A program made the position numbers and the translations under genes. Shown piece after piece: positions 24,280-32,683 of a DNA stretch of 64,000 nt. The DNA is from Bradyrhizobium sp. BR 10289. Its GTDB lineage: Bacteria > Pseudomonadota > Alphaproteobacteria > Rhizobiales > Xanthobacteraceae. The DNA is taken from assembly GCF_019455385.1 (NCBI RefSeq), contig NZ_JACOFR010000001.1, positions 558,001 to 622,000 on the forward strand, in the 5' to 3' direction. The notes beneath the pieces were generated by a model. That model searched no databases and was not told the origin of the DNA. It saw nothing but the letters and a program-made list of their open reading frames with translations. Position 1 is the first letter of the stretch. Every line of letters starts with the position of its first letter.

Positions 24280-25578
24280 TCAGGTCGTCCGCTTGGCGAC
24301 CGACTGTGCCGACTTCTGCGGCTTGGCCGGGCTCTTCTGCTCGCGCGCCGCTTGAGCCTTTGGCGGCCTGGCCGTCGATTTGGCGCTGGCCACGGCGTGC
24401 GCCTTCTTTGGCTTGACGCTGGCTTCCTTGGTCGCAACGCCGCGCTTGGAGATGTATTCCGCGCCGTCGATCGGGCCGACATGCGGCGGATCGCGGCCGA
24501 GATAGGGCCGGCCGATGCCGAGCGCCTTGCCGTTGGCGTCGACCCACTTCCAGAGGATTTCAGTCGAGACCCAGCGCTGCGCGCGGTTACTGCCGGCGGT
24601 CGAGACGATGTCGGCGGCCATGCCGTGCCCATAGCCGCCGCGCGTGCTGCCGCCGTGATAGGAGCGGTCCGACGCAGCCTTCAGGCCGCTCGCGATCGAC
24701 TGGCGATAATCGTCGCGGAAAGCGCTGGTGATGCCCGGCGAAAGGCCGGCAGCCTCGGCGGCGAGCAGCGTGCGAAACAGCTTTTGCTTGAAGCTCTTGT
24801 CCATGCCGCCGATGACGTAATCCATCATCGACATGCCGGCGTGCTCGGCCGCCTTCGGATCCTTCCAGCTAAAATCCTCGTCGACGAGCTTGGTGAAGCT
24901 GCGCATCACCGTGACCATCTTGCCCCTGCGCTTGACGGTGACGGCGCGGCGGTCCTCGACCTTGATCGAGTCTTCTTTCGGGGTGCGCTGGTACAGCGCC
25001 CAGAGATAGCGGTCGATGCAGGCGTCCATGACGAAGCATTCGTCGAGCACCGCGACGGTGTCGGCGGGCGGGGATGCCTTGCTCGCGACGGGCGCAGGCC
25101 CGCTCGCGATCGCCGCGGGCGACAGCGCTTCCGATGGCACGACATCGCCGGGATCGGCAGAGGCGAGCTTTATCGCGGGCTCCGGTGCGGGTGCGGCTTC
25201 GGCGGCGGCGGGCTCCGTTTCAGGCGCGAGCTGCGGTGCCGGCGGCGCCTCGGCCGGCAGGATCAGTGCCGGATCGGCAGACGCGAGCTTGATCGCCGGG
25301 GCGGGGGCTTCGGGCTCCGGTTCGATCGGCGCCGGTGCCGCAGCGACTGCCGCGGCGACGTCGGCGGTCAGTGCAATGCCATCCTCGATGGTTGCGGCAT
25401 GCGGAACGTCGGCGAGCTCGATGCGGCCGACATCTTTGGCGCGCGAGACGGCGGCCGCATTGGCACCGCTGTTTTCGATGAGGGCCGGAGCGTAAGCAGC
25501 CAGAGACATCGCCAGCCAGCCCGCCATCACAGCCGAGGGGCACGAGACTGCCACAAGAAGAGACCGCCGATCATTCAT
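24280..25578 (-). CDS. Secreted M15/VanY-like peptidase-fold protein
   Basis: 432 aa from ATG 25578 (GGAGGCAGGGATC upstream). An N-terminal hydrophobic segment (VMAGWLAMSLAAYAPALI) is a signal or anchor. An Ala/Pro-rich linker holds a repeated unit, AIKLASADPALILPAEA and AIKLASADPGDVVPSEA. The domain at about 170-375 has SAFRDDYRQ, YGHGMAADIVS and DPPHVGPI, giving the His...Asp...His zinc set of M15 D-Ala-D-Ala carboxypeptidases. The last 60 residues are Lys/Ala-rich, likely DNA- or wall-binding by charge. Probable periplasmic peptidoglycan hydrolase. Confidence 0.75.
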   Translation of the reverse strand: MNDRRSLLVAVSCPSAVMAGWLAMSLAAYAPALIENSGANAAAVSRAKDVGRIELADVPHAATIEDGIALTADVAAAVAAAPAPIEPEPEAPAPAIKLASADPALILPAEAPPAPQLAPETEPAAAEAAPAPEPAIKLASADPGDVVPSEALSPAAIASGPAPVASKASPPADTVAVLDECFVMDACIDRYLWALYQRTPKEDSIKVEDRRAVTVKRRGKMVTVMRSFTKLVDEDFSWKDPKAAEHAGMSMMDYVIGGMDKSFKQKLFRTLLAAEAAGLSPGITSAFRDDYRQSIASGLKAASDRSYHGGSTRGGYGHGMAADIVSTAGSNRAQRWVSTEILWKWVDANGKALGIGRPYLGRDPPHVGPIDGAEYISKRGVATKEASVKPKKAHAVASAKSTARPPKAQAAREQKSPAKPQKSAQSVAKRTT

Positions 25579-25879
25579 GATCCCTGCCTCCAAAAGGTTC
25601 TCACCGAACCAGTTTGCACAGCGAGCTTACGCGGTGCGTCCATTGTTCGGAGGACGATGTGGCAGTGCAATGGCGCAATTCGGCGAGAACGGGCTTTTCG
25701 CGCAGGTGTTGCGCGGATGCAACGTAAGTTCCATTGCGATTTCAGGGGCTGAACAGATTGGGCAAATGCGACGTTCATTGTCGCCAAATTGCGGGTGGGG
25801 AATTTACTCAATCTTCGATTGTGGTCTGGCATTGCTCTCGCGCCGGCAACTTCCGGTGGAAATGGGAAGGACACGGACC

Positions 25880-26050
25880 GTGAAATTGAAATGCCTGTTG
25901 GCCGACTTTGCCGCCGATGAATCCGGCGCCACCGCGATCGAATACGGCCTGATCGCAGCGGGCATAGCGCTCGCCATCATCGAAGTCATCTACGCACTCG
26001 GCACCAATCTCGTGGCAAAGCTGCAGGCGCTGGCGACGGCGCTGAAATAG
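25880..26050 (+). CDS. Flp/Fap-type pilin
   Basis: 56 aa from GTG 25880; ATG 25862 would add six residues (MGRTRT). The prepilin site ESGATAIEYGLIAAGIALAI has Gly then Glu5-Tyr6, as in Flp type IVb pilins. Normal length for the family. No tad/cpa assembly genes are in the window, so it is an orphan copy or uses a system elsewhere. GC-poorer upstream bases 25594-25879 probably hold its promoter; nothing else was recognised there. Confidence 0.85.
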   Translation: MKLKCLLADFAADESGATAIEYGLIAAGIALAIIEVIYALGTNLVAKLQALATALK

Positions 26051-26189
26051 GACGGGACCGCGCAAATCGTTGTGAGGGTTAACGATTGCGCCCATGCGCA
26101 GGGCGCGATATTGCGATGCGGCAATGCATATCGCAATGCAGCAAATCAGGCTTAGATGTGCTCCGACACCACCCTTTGGAGCATCACCA

Positions 26190-26444
26190 ATGAACAAGAA
26201 GACTTTGTCGATCGCAGCCGCCGCCCTCGTCATCGCGGGCTCGACAGCCACCTTCGCCGCGGAGCTGCCGGCCTATGAGGCGGGCGGCATTCCGGCATCG
26301 CCCGTGCAGGTCCGCGTGCTCGGTGCCGCGCATATCGAGCAACAGGTGGCGGCGCCCGCGACCAGCGTGACGGCGCTGCAGGCCGCGATCCTGACGCCGC
26401 GCAAGCTGAAGACCGCGACGGCGACCACGGGATCGGCTCGCTGA
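26190..26444 (+). CDS. Small secreted hypothetical protein
   Basis: 84 aa from ATG 26190 (GGAG upstream). Signal peptide MNKKTLSIAAAALVIAGSTA, cleavage near TFAAE. Mature part GIPASPVQVRVLGAAHIEQQ is uncharged and ends TGSAR. No known domain. A terminator follows at 26509. Confidence 0.65.
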   Translation: MNKKTLSIAAAALVIAGSTATFAAELPAYEAGGIPASPVQVRVLGAAHIEQQVAAPATSVTALQAAILTPRKLKTATATTGSAR

Positions 26445-26508
26445 TTCCGGTTGCAAGGTTCGAACGGATCGTCCCTAGCGCGCGATTCGGGTTTTAAGAA
26501 GGCTGAAG

Positions 26509-26540
26509 CCGCGTTTCCTCCCGGGAGCGCGGTTTTTCTT
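26509..26540 (+). terminator. Rho-independent terminator
   Basis: Outer stem CCGCG/CGCGG and inner CTCCC/GGGAG (26509-26532, a TTTC bulge on one side) followed by TTTTTCTT. Confidence 0.75.
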
Positions 26541-26731
26541 TGCTGGGCGCATTGTTTCGCGATCGTGCGCGGATCGAGAAGCAGGCACGAAGAAACAATC
26601 GCGCGCTCGCTGTGTTGTGTACGGCGGTTCAAGACGAGTGTGATCTTCTTAATAGTTGTTTTCGACATCTGGCCGCCTGATGCGCGCGCCGCATATTGAG
26701 CGGCCAATTATGGAATCATACTGGAGCCGTC

Positions 26732-26878
26732 ATGCCCGTTGCGCAAAAAGCCGTTGTTGCCAGCACCTCGCCGCGTGAGTTCATCGTCAGGCATCTTGCG
26801 CTGTTTGCGGCGGCCGCCTTGTTCGTGTTCGTGCTGAGCCTCACTTACGGCCTCGATCTCAGCCCCGGGTTTTTCTGA
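26732..26878 (+). CDS. Small single-pass membrane protein
   Basis: 48 aa from ATG 26732, GGAG 7 bases upstream. Hydrophobic segment HLALFAAAALFVFVLSLTYG (about 22-41) near the C-terminus. No family recognised. Confidence 0.55.
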   Translation: MPVAQKAVVASTSPREFIVRHLALFAAAALFVFVLSLTYGLDLSPGFF

Positions 26879-26968
26879 GCGGCACAGCCCATCCGGATCG
26901 GCGGCCGCGTGCCTGCCTTGCACGCATATGGGTTGAGCCGCGGCTGCTGGCGAATTATCGCTTGATCC

Positions 26969-27889
26969 ATGGATCAGCGGACGAGCGGCGCTGACGCTCT
27001 CATTGACAAAGGCGATGCGGCACCGGCGCTTGTTGGCGTCGTCTGCGGCCTGTCGGCGGCGCTGTTCTGGGCGCTCGGCTTTGCCGGCACGCGGCATGGC
27101 CTGAAGATCGGCTTCACGCCGGTCGATCTGCTGCTGCATCGTTATGTCTGGTCGGGCATCGCGTTCCTGCCCCTGGTGTTGCGCGCGGGCGTCTCCGATC
27201 TCTGCGGCATCGGCTGGGGCAGGGGCCTCGTGCTGATGGTGCTCGGCGGCCCCGTGATGTCGCTGATCGCCTACACCGGCTTCCTGTACGTGCCGCTCGG
27301 CCATGGCAGCGTGATCCAGCCGTCCTGCGCCACGCTCGGCGGCCTGCTGCTCGCGGCCGTGTTCCTGAAGGAGAGGATCTCCGCCTCGCGCGTGATGGGC
27401 GCCCTCGTGATCGTCGGCGGGCTCGGCGTGATCGGCGCCGAATCGATCGGCCATATCGGCGCCGACGGTGTGCAGGGCGATCTGATCTTCGTCCTGACCG
27501 GATTGATGTTCGCCGGCTTCGGTGCGCTGCTGCGGCACTGGCGCGTCTCCGCCGTATCGGCCGCGCTCGTCATCAACGTGCTGTCGCTGCTGCTCCTGCC
27601 GGTCTATGTCGCCAGCGGCGGGCTGGCCCGCATCATGGCGATCGGCTTGAGCGAAAACGCGATCCAGGCGCTGGCGCAGGGCGTGCTTGCGGGGCCCGCC
27701 GCGCTCTATCTCTACGCGGTCTCGGTGCAGCGCCTCGGGGTGGCCCGCGCGGCGATGTTTCCGGCCTGCGTGCCGGCGCTGACGCTGCTCACCGGCTGGC
27801 TGCTGCTCGGCGAGCCGCCGACGATGTTGCAGACCGCCGGCCTCGCGACGGTGCTGTGCGGGTTCTATCTGGCACAGCGGCAGCGATGA
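26969..27889 (+). CDS. EamA/DMT family transporter
   Basis: 306 aa with about ten membrane segments in two EamA halves. First half contains ALGFAGTRHGLKIGFTPVDL and the second LAGPAALYLYAVSVQRLGVA ... GWLLLGEPPT, the GEPxT block of the family. Exporter of metabolites or amino acids in the inner membrane; substrate unknown. No ribosome site of note before ATG 26969. Confidence 0.85.
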   Translation: MDQRTSGADALIDKGDAAPALVGVVCGLSAALFWALGFAGTRHGLKIGFTPVDLLLHRYVWSGIAFLPLVLRAGVSDLCGIGWGRGLVLMVLGGPVMSLIAYTGFLYVPLGHGSVIQPSCATLGGLLLAAVFLKERISASRVMGALVIVGGLGVIGAESIGHIGADGVQGDLIFVLTGLMFAGFGALLRHWRVSAVSAALVINVLSLLLLPVYVASGGLARIMAIGLSENAIQALAQGVLAGPAALYLYAVSVQRLGVARAAMFPACVPALTLLTGWLLLGEPPTMLQTAGLATVLCGFYLAQRQR

Positions 27890-27905
27890 GTTCGCGCCCG
27901 CAAGC

Positions 27906-28256
27906 CTACGCCTTCTTCACGAACTCCGACTTCAAATTCATCGCGCCGATGCCGTCGATCTTGCAGGCGATGTTGTGGCCGTCGGTGGCCTCCTGCAGGC
28001 GGATGTTGCGGACCTTGGTGCCGCCCTTGACGATGGAGGAGGAGCCCTTGACCTTGAGGTCCTTCATCACGATGACGCTGTCGCCGTCGCTGAGCGCGTT
28101 GCCGTGGGCATCGCGCACGCCGGCCTCCTGTGCTGCGGGCGCAGCCACATCCCCCGCGGCGCTCCATTCATGGGCGCATTCCGGGCAGACCCAGAGATCG
28201 CGGTCCTGATAGGCGTGCTCGGAGCTGCATTTGGGGCATGTCATCGGTTCGGTCAT
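27906..28256 (-). CDS. yjdM: Zinc-ribbon protein YjdM (PhnA family)
   Basis: 116 aa. N-terminal zinc ribbon with paired CPKC (residues 7-10) and CPEC (residues 24-27), then the PhnA/YjdM core [20 protein letters not shown] and [15 protein letters not shown] precedes ATG 28256. Despite the old name PhnA, it is not a phosphonoacetate hydrolase; its role is unclear. Compared with the E. coli protein (111 aa), an Ala-rich insert lies after the ribbon. Confidence 0.9.
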   Translation of the reverse strand: MTEPMTCPKCSSEHAYQDRDLWVCPECAHEWSAAGDVAAPAAQEAGVRDAHGNALSDGDSVIVMKDLKVKGSSSIVKGGTKVRNIRLQEATDGHNIACKIDGIGAMNLKSEFVKKA

Positions 28257-28453
28257 CGTTGGCCTCGTCGCCTGTCGGGGGCGCGCTGCACGCTGTCCGC
28301 CGGAAAAGGTGGTTTGGGAGCAATTCCTTTACCATGGCGCCCGGTCGGGTTTGAAGCGCCGGAACCTTAGGAGTTCGGGAAAAATTCCGCGGTATCCATG
28401 TCCTGACAAGACGGATGCGCCGTTCGACGCATCCGCGAACGATTGGAGTCGTC

Positions 28454-28990
28454 ATGAGCGAGCATCGCGCCGCCGTCAGACATCATACGCTGCGGACCGG
28501 ACTGGTCGAATTCGACAACGGCACCGGCGCCATCGTCAGCGTGCCCTGCACGATTCGCGATGTCTCCGGCACCGGCGCGCGGCTGCAGCTCAACAGCTCG
28601 GCCTGGGTGCCGGAGCAGTTCGTGGTGATCTTCTCCAGCGGGTTGCGCAAGGATTGCCGGCTGGCCTGGCGCAAGGAGCGGCTGATCGGCGGCGCGTTCG
28701 CGGACGGCTATGCGAGCGAGGACGAGCAGGCCGCGATGATGACCGCGGACGAGCAGGCGCGCCACCGGCTCGGCATCGGCGCGCGCGTCAAGGCCGCGCG
28801 GCAGGCGCGTGGCTACACCGAGGCGCAGCTCGCCGAGCGCATCGGCGTCACGCCGGGCTTTCTGGCGCAGGCGGAGAGGGGCGAGGCCGACATTGCGCTG
28901 TATCAGCTGATGCACATCGCCGATTTGCTGATGGTTGGTCTTGACGGGCTCGTGGCAGGTCCCGTGCCCGAGGATGTCGACGCGGTGTGA
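28454..28990 (+). CDS. PilZ domain fused to an XRE-type helix-turn-helix
   Basis: 178 aa from ATG 28454 (TTGGAG upstream). Residues 1-95 form a PilZ domain: RAAVR (R5-R9, the RxxxR c-di-GMP motif) and DVSGTG (DxSxxG) are both intact. Residues about 105-160 form an XRE HTH: RVKAARQARGYTEAQLAERI, GVTPGFLAQAERG. A c-di-GMP sensor joined directly to a DNA-binding domain suggests a second-messenger-controlled transcription factor. The gene stands alone; no operator was identified. Confidence 0.82.
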   Translation: MSEHRAAVRHHTLRTGLVEFDNGTGAIVSVPCTIRDVSGTGARLQLNSSAWVPEQFVVIFSSGLRKDCRLAWRKERLIGGAFADGYASEDEQAAMMTADEQARHRLGIGARVKAARQARGYTEAQLAERIGVTPGFLAQAERGEADIALYQLMHIADLLMVGLDGLVAGPVPEDVDAV

Positions 28991-29245
28991 GATTCGCAAG
29001 GCCGGAGGAGGCCGTCTCGACCAAAATTCCAAAACAACCCCATGCACAGTAGCCAAGTCGTTGCACGCGCATGCAATTGCGGATTTTTCGAAATTTTACT
29101 TGACCCGTCGGGCAAAACAGGTGCAAGATGTCATCGTGGCCAAGGTCGGGACCGATCGACCACGATCCCCCTCGCGCCGCGACAAGCCTCGCATAAGCCG
29201 GCCCTCGCATAGTGGCATCTGCTTCTTTGAAGGGGAGATTCCACC

Positions 29246-30061
29246 ATGCCGATCGCGGGGCAAAAGCTGGCCTTCGTGCTGACCTCGTCCAACCATGGCA
29301 CGATGATCGTCAATCGCTTCGACTATCGCATGGTCGGTCCCGACCGCGGCTATGGCGTCGGCTTCCAGATCCTGGAGACCGCCGCGTTCGATCCGAACGA
29401 GGTCAAGATCGCGCTCGAGCTGCTGGCGCTGCGGCGCAAGCACTTCGGCGACGGCGTAGTCGCGGTCGATTGCGGCGCCAATATCGGCGTGCACACGATC
29501 GAATGGGCCTCGGCGATGACGGGCTGGGGCTCGGTGATCGCAATCGAGGCCCAGGAGCGGATCTACTACGCGCTGGCCGGCAACATCGCCATCAACAACT
29601 GCTTCAACGCGCTCGCGGTGAATGCAGCCGTGTCGTCTGAATCGGGCACGATGCAGATCCCGAGCCCGAACTATTTCACGCCGTCGAGCTTCGGCAGCCT
29701 GGAATTGCGCCAGCGCCCCGGCAACGAATTCATCGGCCAGCCGATCGATTACACCGACAACACCGTCCTGGTCCGCAAGATGACACTGGACGAGCTCAAC
29801 CTGCCGCGCCTCGATTTCATCAAGATCGACATCGAGGGCATGGAGCTGGAGGCGCTCGCGGGCGCGCGGGAGACGATCGCAAAATATCGCCCGATCCTGC
29901 TGATCGAGAAGATCAAGACCGACAACCGGCAGCTCGAGCAATGGCTGCAGGCCAACGGCTACCAGAGCATGGTGCTCGGCATCAACATTCTCGCCGTGCA
30001 TCAGAGCGATGCCAGCCTGCGGGACATCAACCCGGTCCAGGGCGCGCGGCCAGCGGCGTAG
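29246..30061 (+). CDS. FkbM family methyltransferase
   Basis: 271 aa, AAGGGGAG before ATG 29246. SAM motif AVDCGANIGVHTIEWASAM (about 70), acidic EAQERIYYALAGN, and the C-terminal KIDIEGMELEALAGA plus PILLIEK of FkbM enzymes, which O-methylate sugars or small molecules. The 255-base upstream gap has a near-perfect palindrome at 29061-29076 (TTGCA/TGCAA arms) and TTGACC at 29100, so a regulated promoter is likely there. Confidence 0.88.
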   Translation: MPIAGQKLAFVLTSSNHGTMIVNRFDYRMVGPDRGYGVGFQILETAAFDPNEVKIALELLALRRKHFGDGVVAVDCGANIGVHTIEWASAMTGWGSVIAIEAQERIYYALAGNIAINNCFNALAVNAAVSSESGTMQIPSPNYFTPSSFGSLELRQRPGNEFIGQPIDYTDNTVLVRKMTLDELNLPRLDFIKIDIEGMELEALAGARETIAKYRPILLIEKIKTDNRQLEQWLQANGYQSMVLGINILAVHQSDASLRDINPVQGARPAA

Positions 30062-30138
30062 CGCTCCGCACAGCGGCAGCCCGGCTGCGGACTCGCGGTT
30101 CCATTCCTATATGAGCGATGAGCCCATACAGGAATGCC

Positions 30139-30456
30139 ATGCCCGACAAATCCGCAAATCCGATGATCGCGCGTTCGCGCCGCGCGGCACCCGTGCTGGT
30201 GTGCCGCAAATGCCTCAAGCGCAGCGACGAGGGCGCCGATGTCAGGCGCGCGCTCAAGTCGGAGTTGAAGGCGAGCAGGCCGGAGGGCGGCAAGCCGGCA
30301 AAGCTGGTCATGACTGGCTGCTTCGGTCTCTGTCCGAAGAAATCAGTGGTGGTTGCGAGTGGCGCCAGCCTGATGCGGCAGGAATACGTGCTGGTCGCGG
30401 GCCGCGATCAGGTGCCGCGGGCGCTGGCGCTGCTGAACGGCGAGGGCGAGGGATGA
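30139..30456 (+). CDS. Thioredoxin-like 2Fe-2S ferredoxin
   Basis: 105 aa from ATG 30139. VLVCRKCLKR near the start and VMTGCFGLCPKKSVVV near residue 67 supply the four cysteines (CxxC and CxxxC) of thioredoxin-fold 2Fe-2S proteins. The C-terminus has VLVAGRDQVPRALALL, as in that family. Small soluble electron carrier or cluster sensor; partner unknown. ATG 30118 is an alternative start. Confidence 0.8.
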   Translation: MPDKSANPMIARSRRAAPVLVCRKCLKRSDEGADVRRALKSELKASRPEGGKPAKLVMTGCFGLCPKKSVVVASGASLMRQEYVLVAGRDQVPRALALLNGEGEG

Positions 30457-30477
30457 GCGGCGTCCCGGAAACCGGGA

Positions 30478-30696
30478 TCACCGGCCCTTGCTGCGCGCGC
30501 GCTTCCGCGGCTGCAATTTCGGCGCCACCAGTTTCAGCGTGATTCCGTGCTGCCAAGCGCGGGCTCGAATGGCCTTTTCGCTGCGCGCGAGGGTGGTTGC
30601 GATCTCGTCGGCGCGCAGGCCTGACGCCGCCAACGCCTTCAGCCGCTCGTGCTCCTCGGCCGTCCAGCGTTTCACCAACGGCCAGGTCGACTGCAT
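30478..30696 (-). CDS. Small SANT/HTH-like protein
   Basis: 72 aa from ATG 30696. KRWTAEEHERLKALAASGLR, DEIATTLARSEKAIRARAWQ forms a helix-turn-helix of the Myb/SANT or homeodomain-like kind, followed by a basic tail RKRARSKGR. Likely DNA-binding. Similar small proteins are common in Bradyrhizobium. Confidence 0.7.
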   Translation of the reverse strand: MQSTWPLVKRWTAEEHERLKALAASGLRADEIATTLARSEKAIRARAWQHGITLKLVAPKLQPRKRARSKGR

Positions 30697-30826
30697 CAGA
30701 CCGATTCTCCCGCGACTTGCTTCGGCTTTCGCATAGCGGGGCGAATTTGCCGCGTATGTGCACTTGTGAACAGGGGCGTGCAAGGGGCGCGGCGGAAAGG
30801 CTCGTCGTCGCCGCGCAAGCTAGAGC

Positions 30827-31042
30827 CTATTTCTGCACGACGGTCTGGGCGCCGGCTTGCGCCGGGGCGGGCTCCCAGGGCGCCGGCAGGATGACGCGGA
30901 TCGGCCGCACCTCGCCGGCATGGTCGCTCGCGCTGGAGGCGATCCGCGCCGGCTGGTCCTTGGCGCCCTCGGCCGCAGCCACCGCGATGGATGCCAGGAT
31001 GAAACTCGCCGCGATCACTACAGCCCTTAAATCAAAGATCAT
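30827..31042 (-). CDS. Small secreted hypothetical protein
   Basis: 71 aa. Signal peptide MIFDLRAVVIAASFILASIA, cleavage near VAAAEG. Mature part is polar and ends in a Pro/Ala-rich stretch. No domain. The gap 31043-31210 probably holds the divergent promoters for this and the next gene. Confidence 0.6.
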   Translation of the reverse strand: MIFDLRAVVIAASFILASIAVAAAEGAKDQPARIASSASDHAGEVRPIRVILPAPWEPAPAQAGAQTVVQK

Positions 31043-31210
31043 TGTCGCCGTCCTCCGTTGGCACAGAGAACGGCGCAGCGCTAAAAAAGTTCAGGGAAAA
31101 AGATGCAACAGCGCATGGGCAATGGCGACCGCAGCCGATCCGGCTTCGCTTCGTTTTGACTTGCCTCGGCCGGCGTCCTCCAGCACTGTCTGGTCGAAGG
31201 AGATCAACGC

Positions 31211-31489
31211 ATGACCATCAAGACCATCGCCTGCGCGCTCGGAACGGCCCTGCTGCTGTCGAGCCTTGCAACGTCCGCCACCGAGGCCCGGACGCGCAAG
31301 GTCGTCGTTCGCGCGCCGCAGGAGCGGCTCGTCGTCACCGCGCCCGTGCTGCGGCCGACGCCGTGGGATTACAACGTGGTGCCGCGCTATCGCTATCGCC
31401 CCGAGGACGACAAGGTCGATCCCTATGGCCCGCCGCTGGTGCCGTCCTTTGTGCGCTATGAGGGATGGCGCTGGCCGTATTGGTGGTAG
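31211..31489 (+). CDS. Small secreted Tyr/Pro-rich protein
   Basis: 92 aa. Signal peptide MTIKTIACALGTALLLSSLA, cleavage near TEA. The rest is basic then rich in Pro and aromatic residues, ending YEGWRWPYWW. GAAGGAGATCAACGC gives a good ribosome site before the ATG. Function unknown; surface or cell-wall contact is possible. Confidence 0.7.
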   Translation: MTIKTIACALGTALLLSSLATSATEARTRKVVVRAPQERLVVTAPVLRPTPWDYNVVPRYRYRPEDDKVDPYGPPLVPSFVRYEGWRWPYWW

Positions 31490-31501
31490 CGGCAACAATG
31501 C

Positions 31502-31591
31502 GTAGGGTGGGCAAAGCGCAGCGTGCCCACGCATCTTCCGTGATGGAGAGAGATCGTGGGCACGGCGCAAGCGCGCCTTTGCCCACCCTAC
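31502..31591. repeat. Long palindromic intergenic repeat, copy 2
   Basis: Arms GTAGGGTGGGCAAAG (31502-31516) and its complement (31577-31591). It matches the reverse complement of the element at 5461-5559, including the inner GCGTGCCCAC and GTGGGCACGGCGC segments, but the central bases differ. Confidence 0.85.
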
Positions 31592-31661
31592 AGAACTGCG
31601 AAACCCATCATCGTCTCGGTTGCGGGTTGATGGGGTTTTTGTTCGCTGCAAAGGCGACGCC

Positions 31662-32639
31662 ATGACGCTGAATCTTGCGGATGACGAACTGCTCTATCTG
31701 TCGCAGGCGGATGTCGTCGCATGCGATGCGCAGGTCGGCGAACTGGAGGCCGCGCTCCGGCATGCCTTCCTTCGCCGCGCCGAAGGCGGGGTCTGGTCGC
31801 ATCCCAAGGTCACGATCAGCGCAGGCGGGGCCAACATCTTCCGCGGCAAGGGCGCGGTAATGGATCGGCCGGGCTATGCGGCTTTCAAGTGGTTCGGCTA
31901 TTTCCCCGGCAACAGCAATGGGGTGCCGGACTTCATGCCGCTGATCGTTCTCAACGAGATCGAGACCGGACGGCCGGTGGCCATCATGGATGGCGTTTGG
32001 ATTTCGGCGATCCGCACCGCGCTGATCTCGCTCGTCGCGGCCCGCTTCATGGCGCGCGCTGACGCCGGCACGATCGGTTTTCTGGCGTGCGGCGCCCAGG
32101 CGCGAAGCCATCTGGACGTGTTCGCCGCGGCGTTTCCCTTGACCCATGTCGTTGCGTTCAGCCGCCGCCTCGAAACGGCTGAGGCCTTCGCCGCCACGGC
32201 CCGCGAGAAAGGCCTGCAAGCGCGCGCCGTGTCCGATCCGCGCGCGGCGATCGAAGGCTGTGACATCGTCATCAGCTCCATTCCGCATGGTGCGGCAGAC
32301 AACAGGCAGCTCGATGCCAGCTGGGTCGGGCCGGGCACCTTCGTCTCCTCGGTGGATCTCGGCTTCGGCTGGCGGCGCGACAGTCTTGCCGCCTTCGATC
32401 GCACAATGACCGATGACCGCGAGCAGAGCACCGCCGGTCCCAACGGAGTGCTGAATTACGACGGACCGTTCGCGGGCGATATCGCCGATCTCGTGTCCGG
32501 TCGCATCGTCGGGCGCGCCCATCGCGACGAGCGCAATGCCTTGATCTTTTCGGGCGCGGGCCTCGCGGATCTCGCCGCCGCGGCCTTCATTTATGAAGCG
32601 GCACGCGCCAAGGGCATCGGAACGCGATTGCCACGTTGA
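31662..32639 (+). CDS. Ornithine cyclodeaminase/mu-crystallin family protein
   Basis: 325 aa from ATG 31662. GTIGFLACGAQARSHLDVFA is the Rossmann-type GxGxQA nucleotide motif, FKWFGYFPGNSNG the substrate loop region, and DIVISSIPHGAAD the following strand. The family includes ornithine cyclodeaminase, alanine dehydrogenase-like enzymes and imine reductases. The next gene (Bug-type binding protein, 44 bases on) suggests it acts on an imported organic acid or amino acid derivative. Confidence 0.85.
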   Translation: MTLNLADDELLYLSQADVVACDAQVGELEAALRHAFLRRAEGGVWSHPKVTISAGGANIFRGKGAVMDRPGYAAFKWFGYFPGNSNGVPDFMPLIVLNEIETGRPVAIMDGVWISAIRTALISLVAARFMARADAGTIGFLACGAQARSHLDVFAAAFPLTHVVAFSRRLETAEAFAATAREKGLQARAVSDPRAAIEGCDIVISSIPHGAADNRQLDASWVGPGTFVSSVDLGFGWRRDSLAAFDRTMTDDREQSTAGPNGVLNYDGPFAGDIADLVSGRIVGRAHRDERNALIFSGAGLADLAAAAFIYEAARAKGIGTRLPR

Positions 32640-32683
32640 ACGGATGTCAACGCGTGTCGCACGCGTTCGGAATGGAGCGCAGG

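Noticed and set aside
26445..26475. tRNA-like GGTTCGAA
   Set aside because: No acceptor stem, anticodon arm or CCA context around it.
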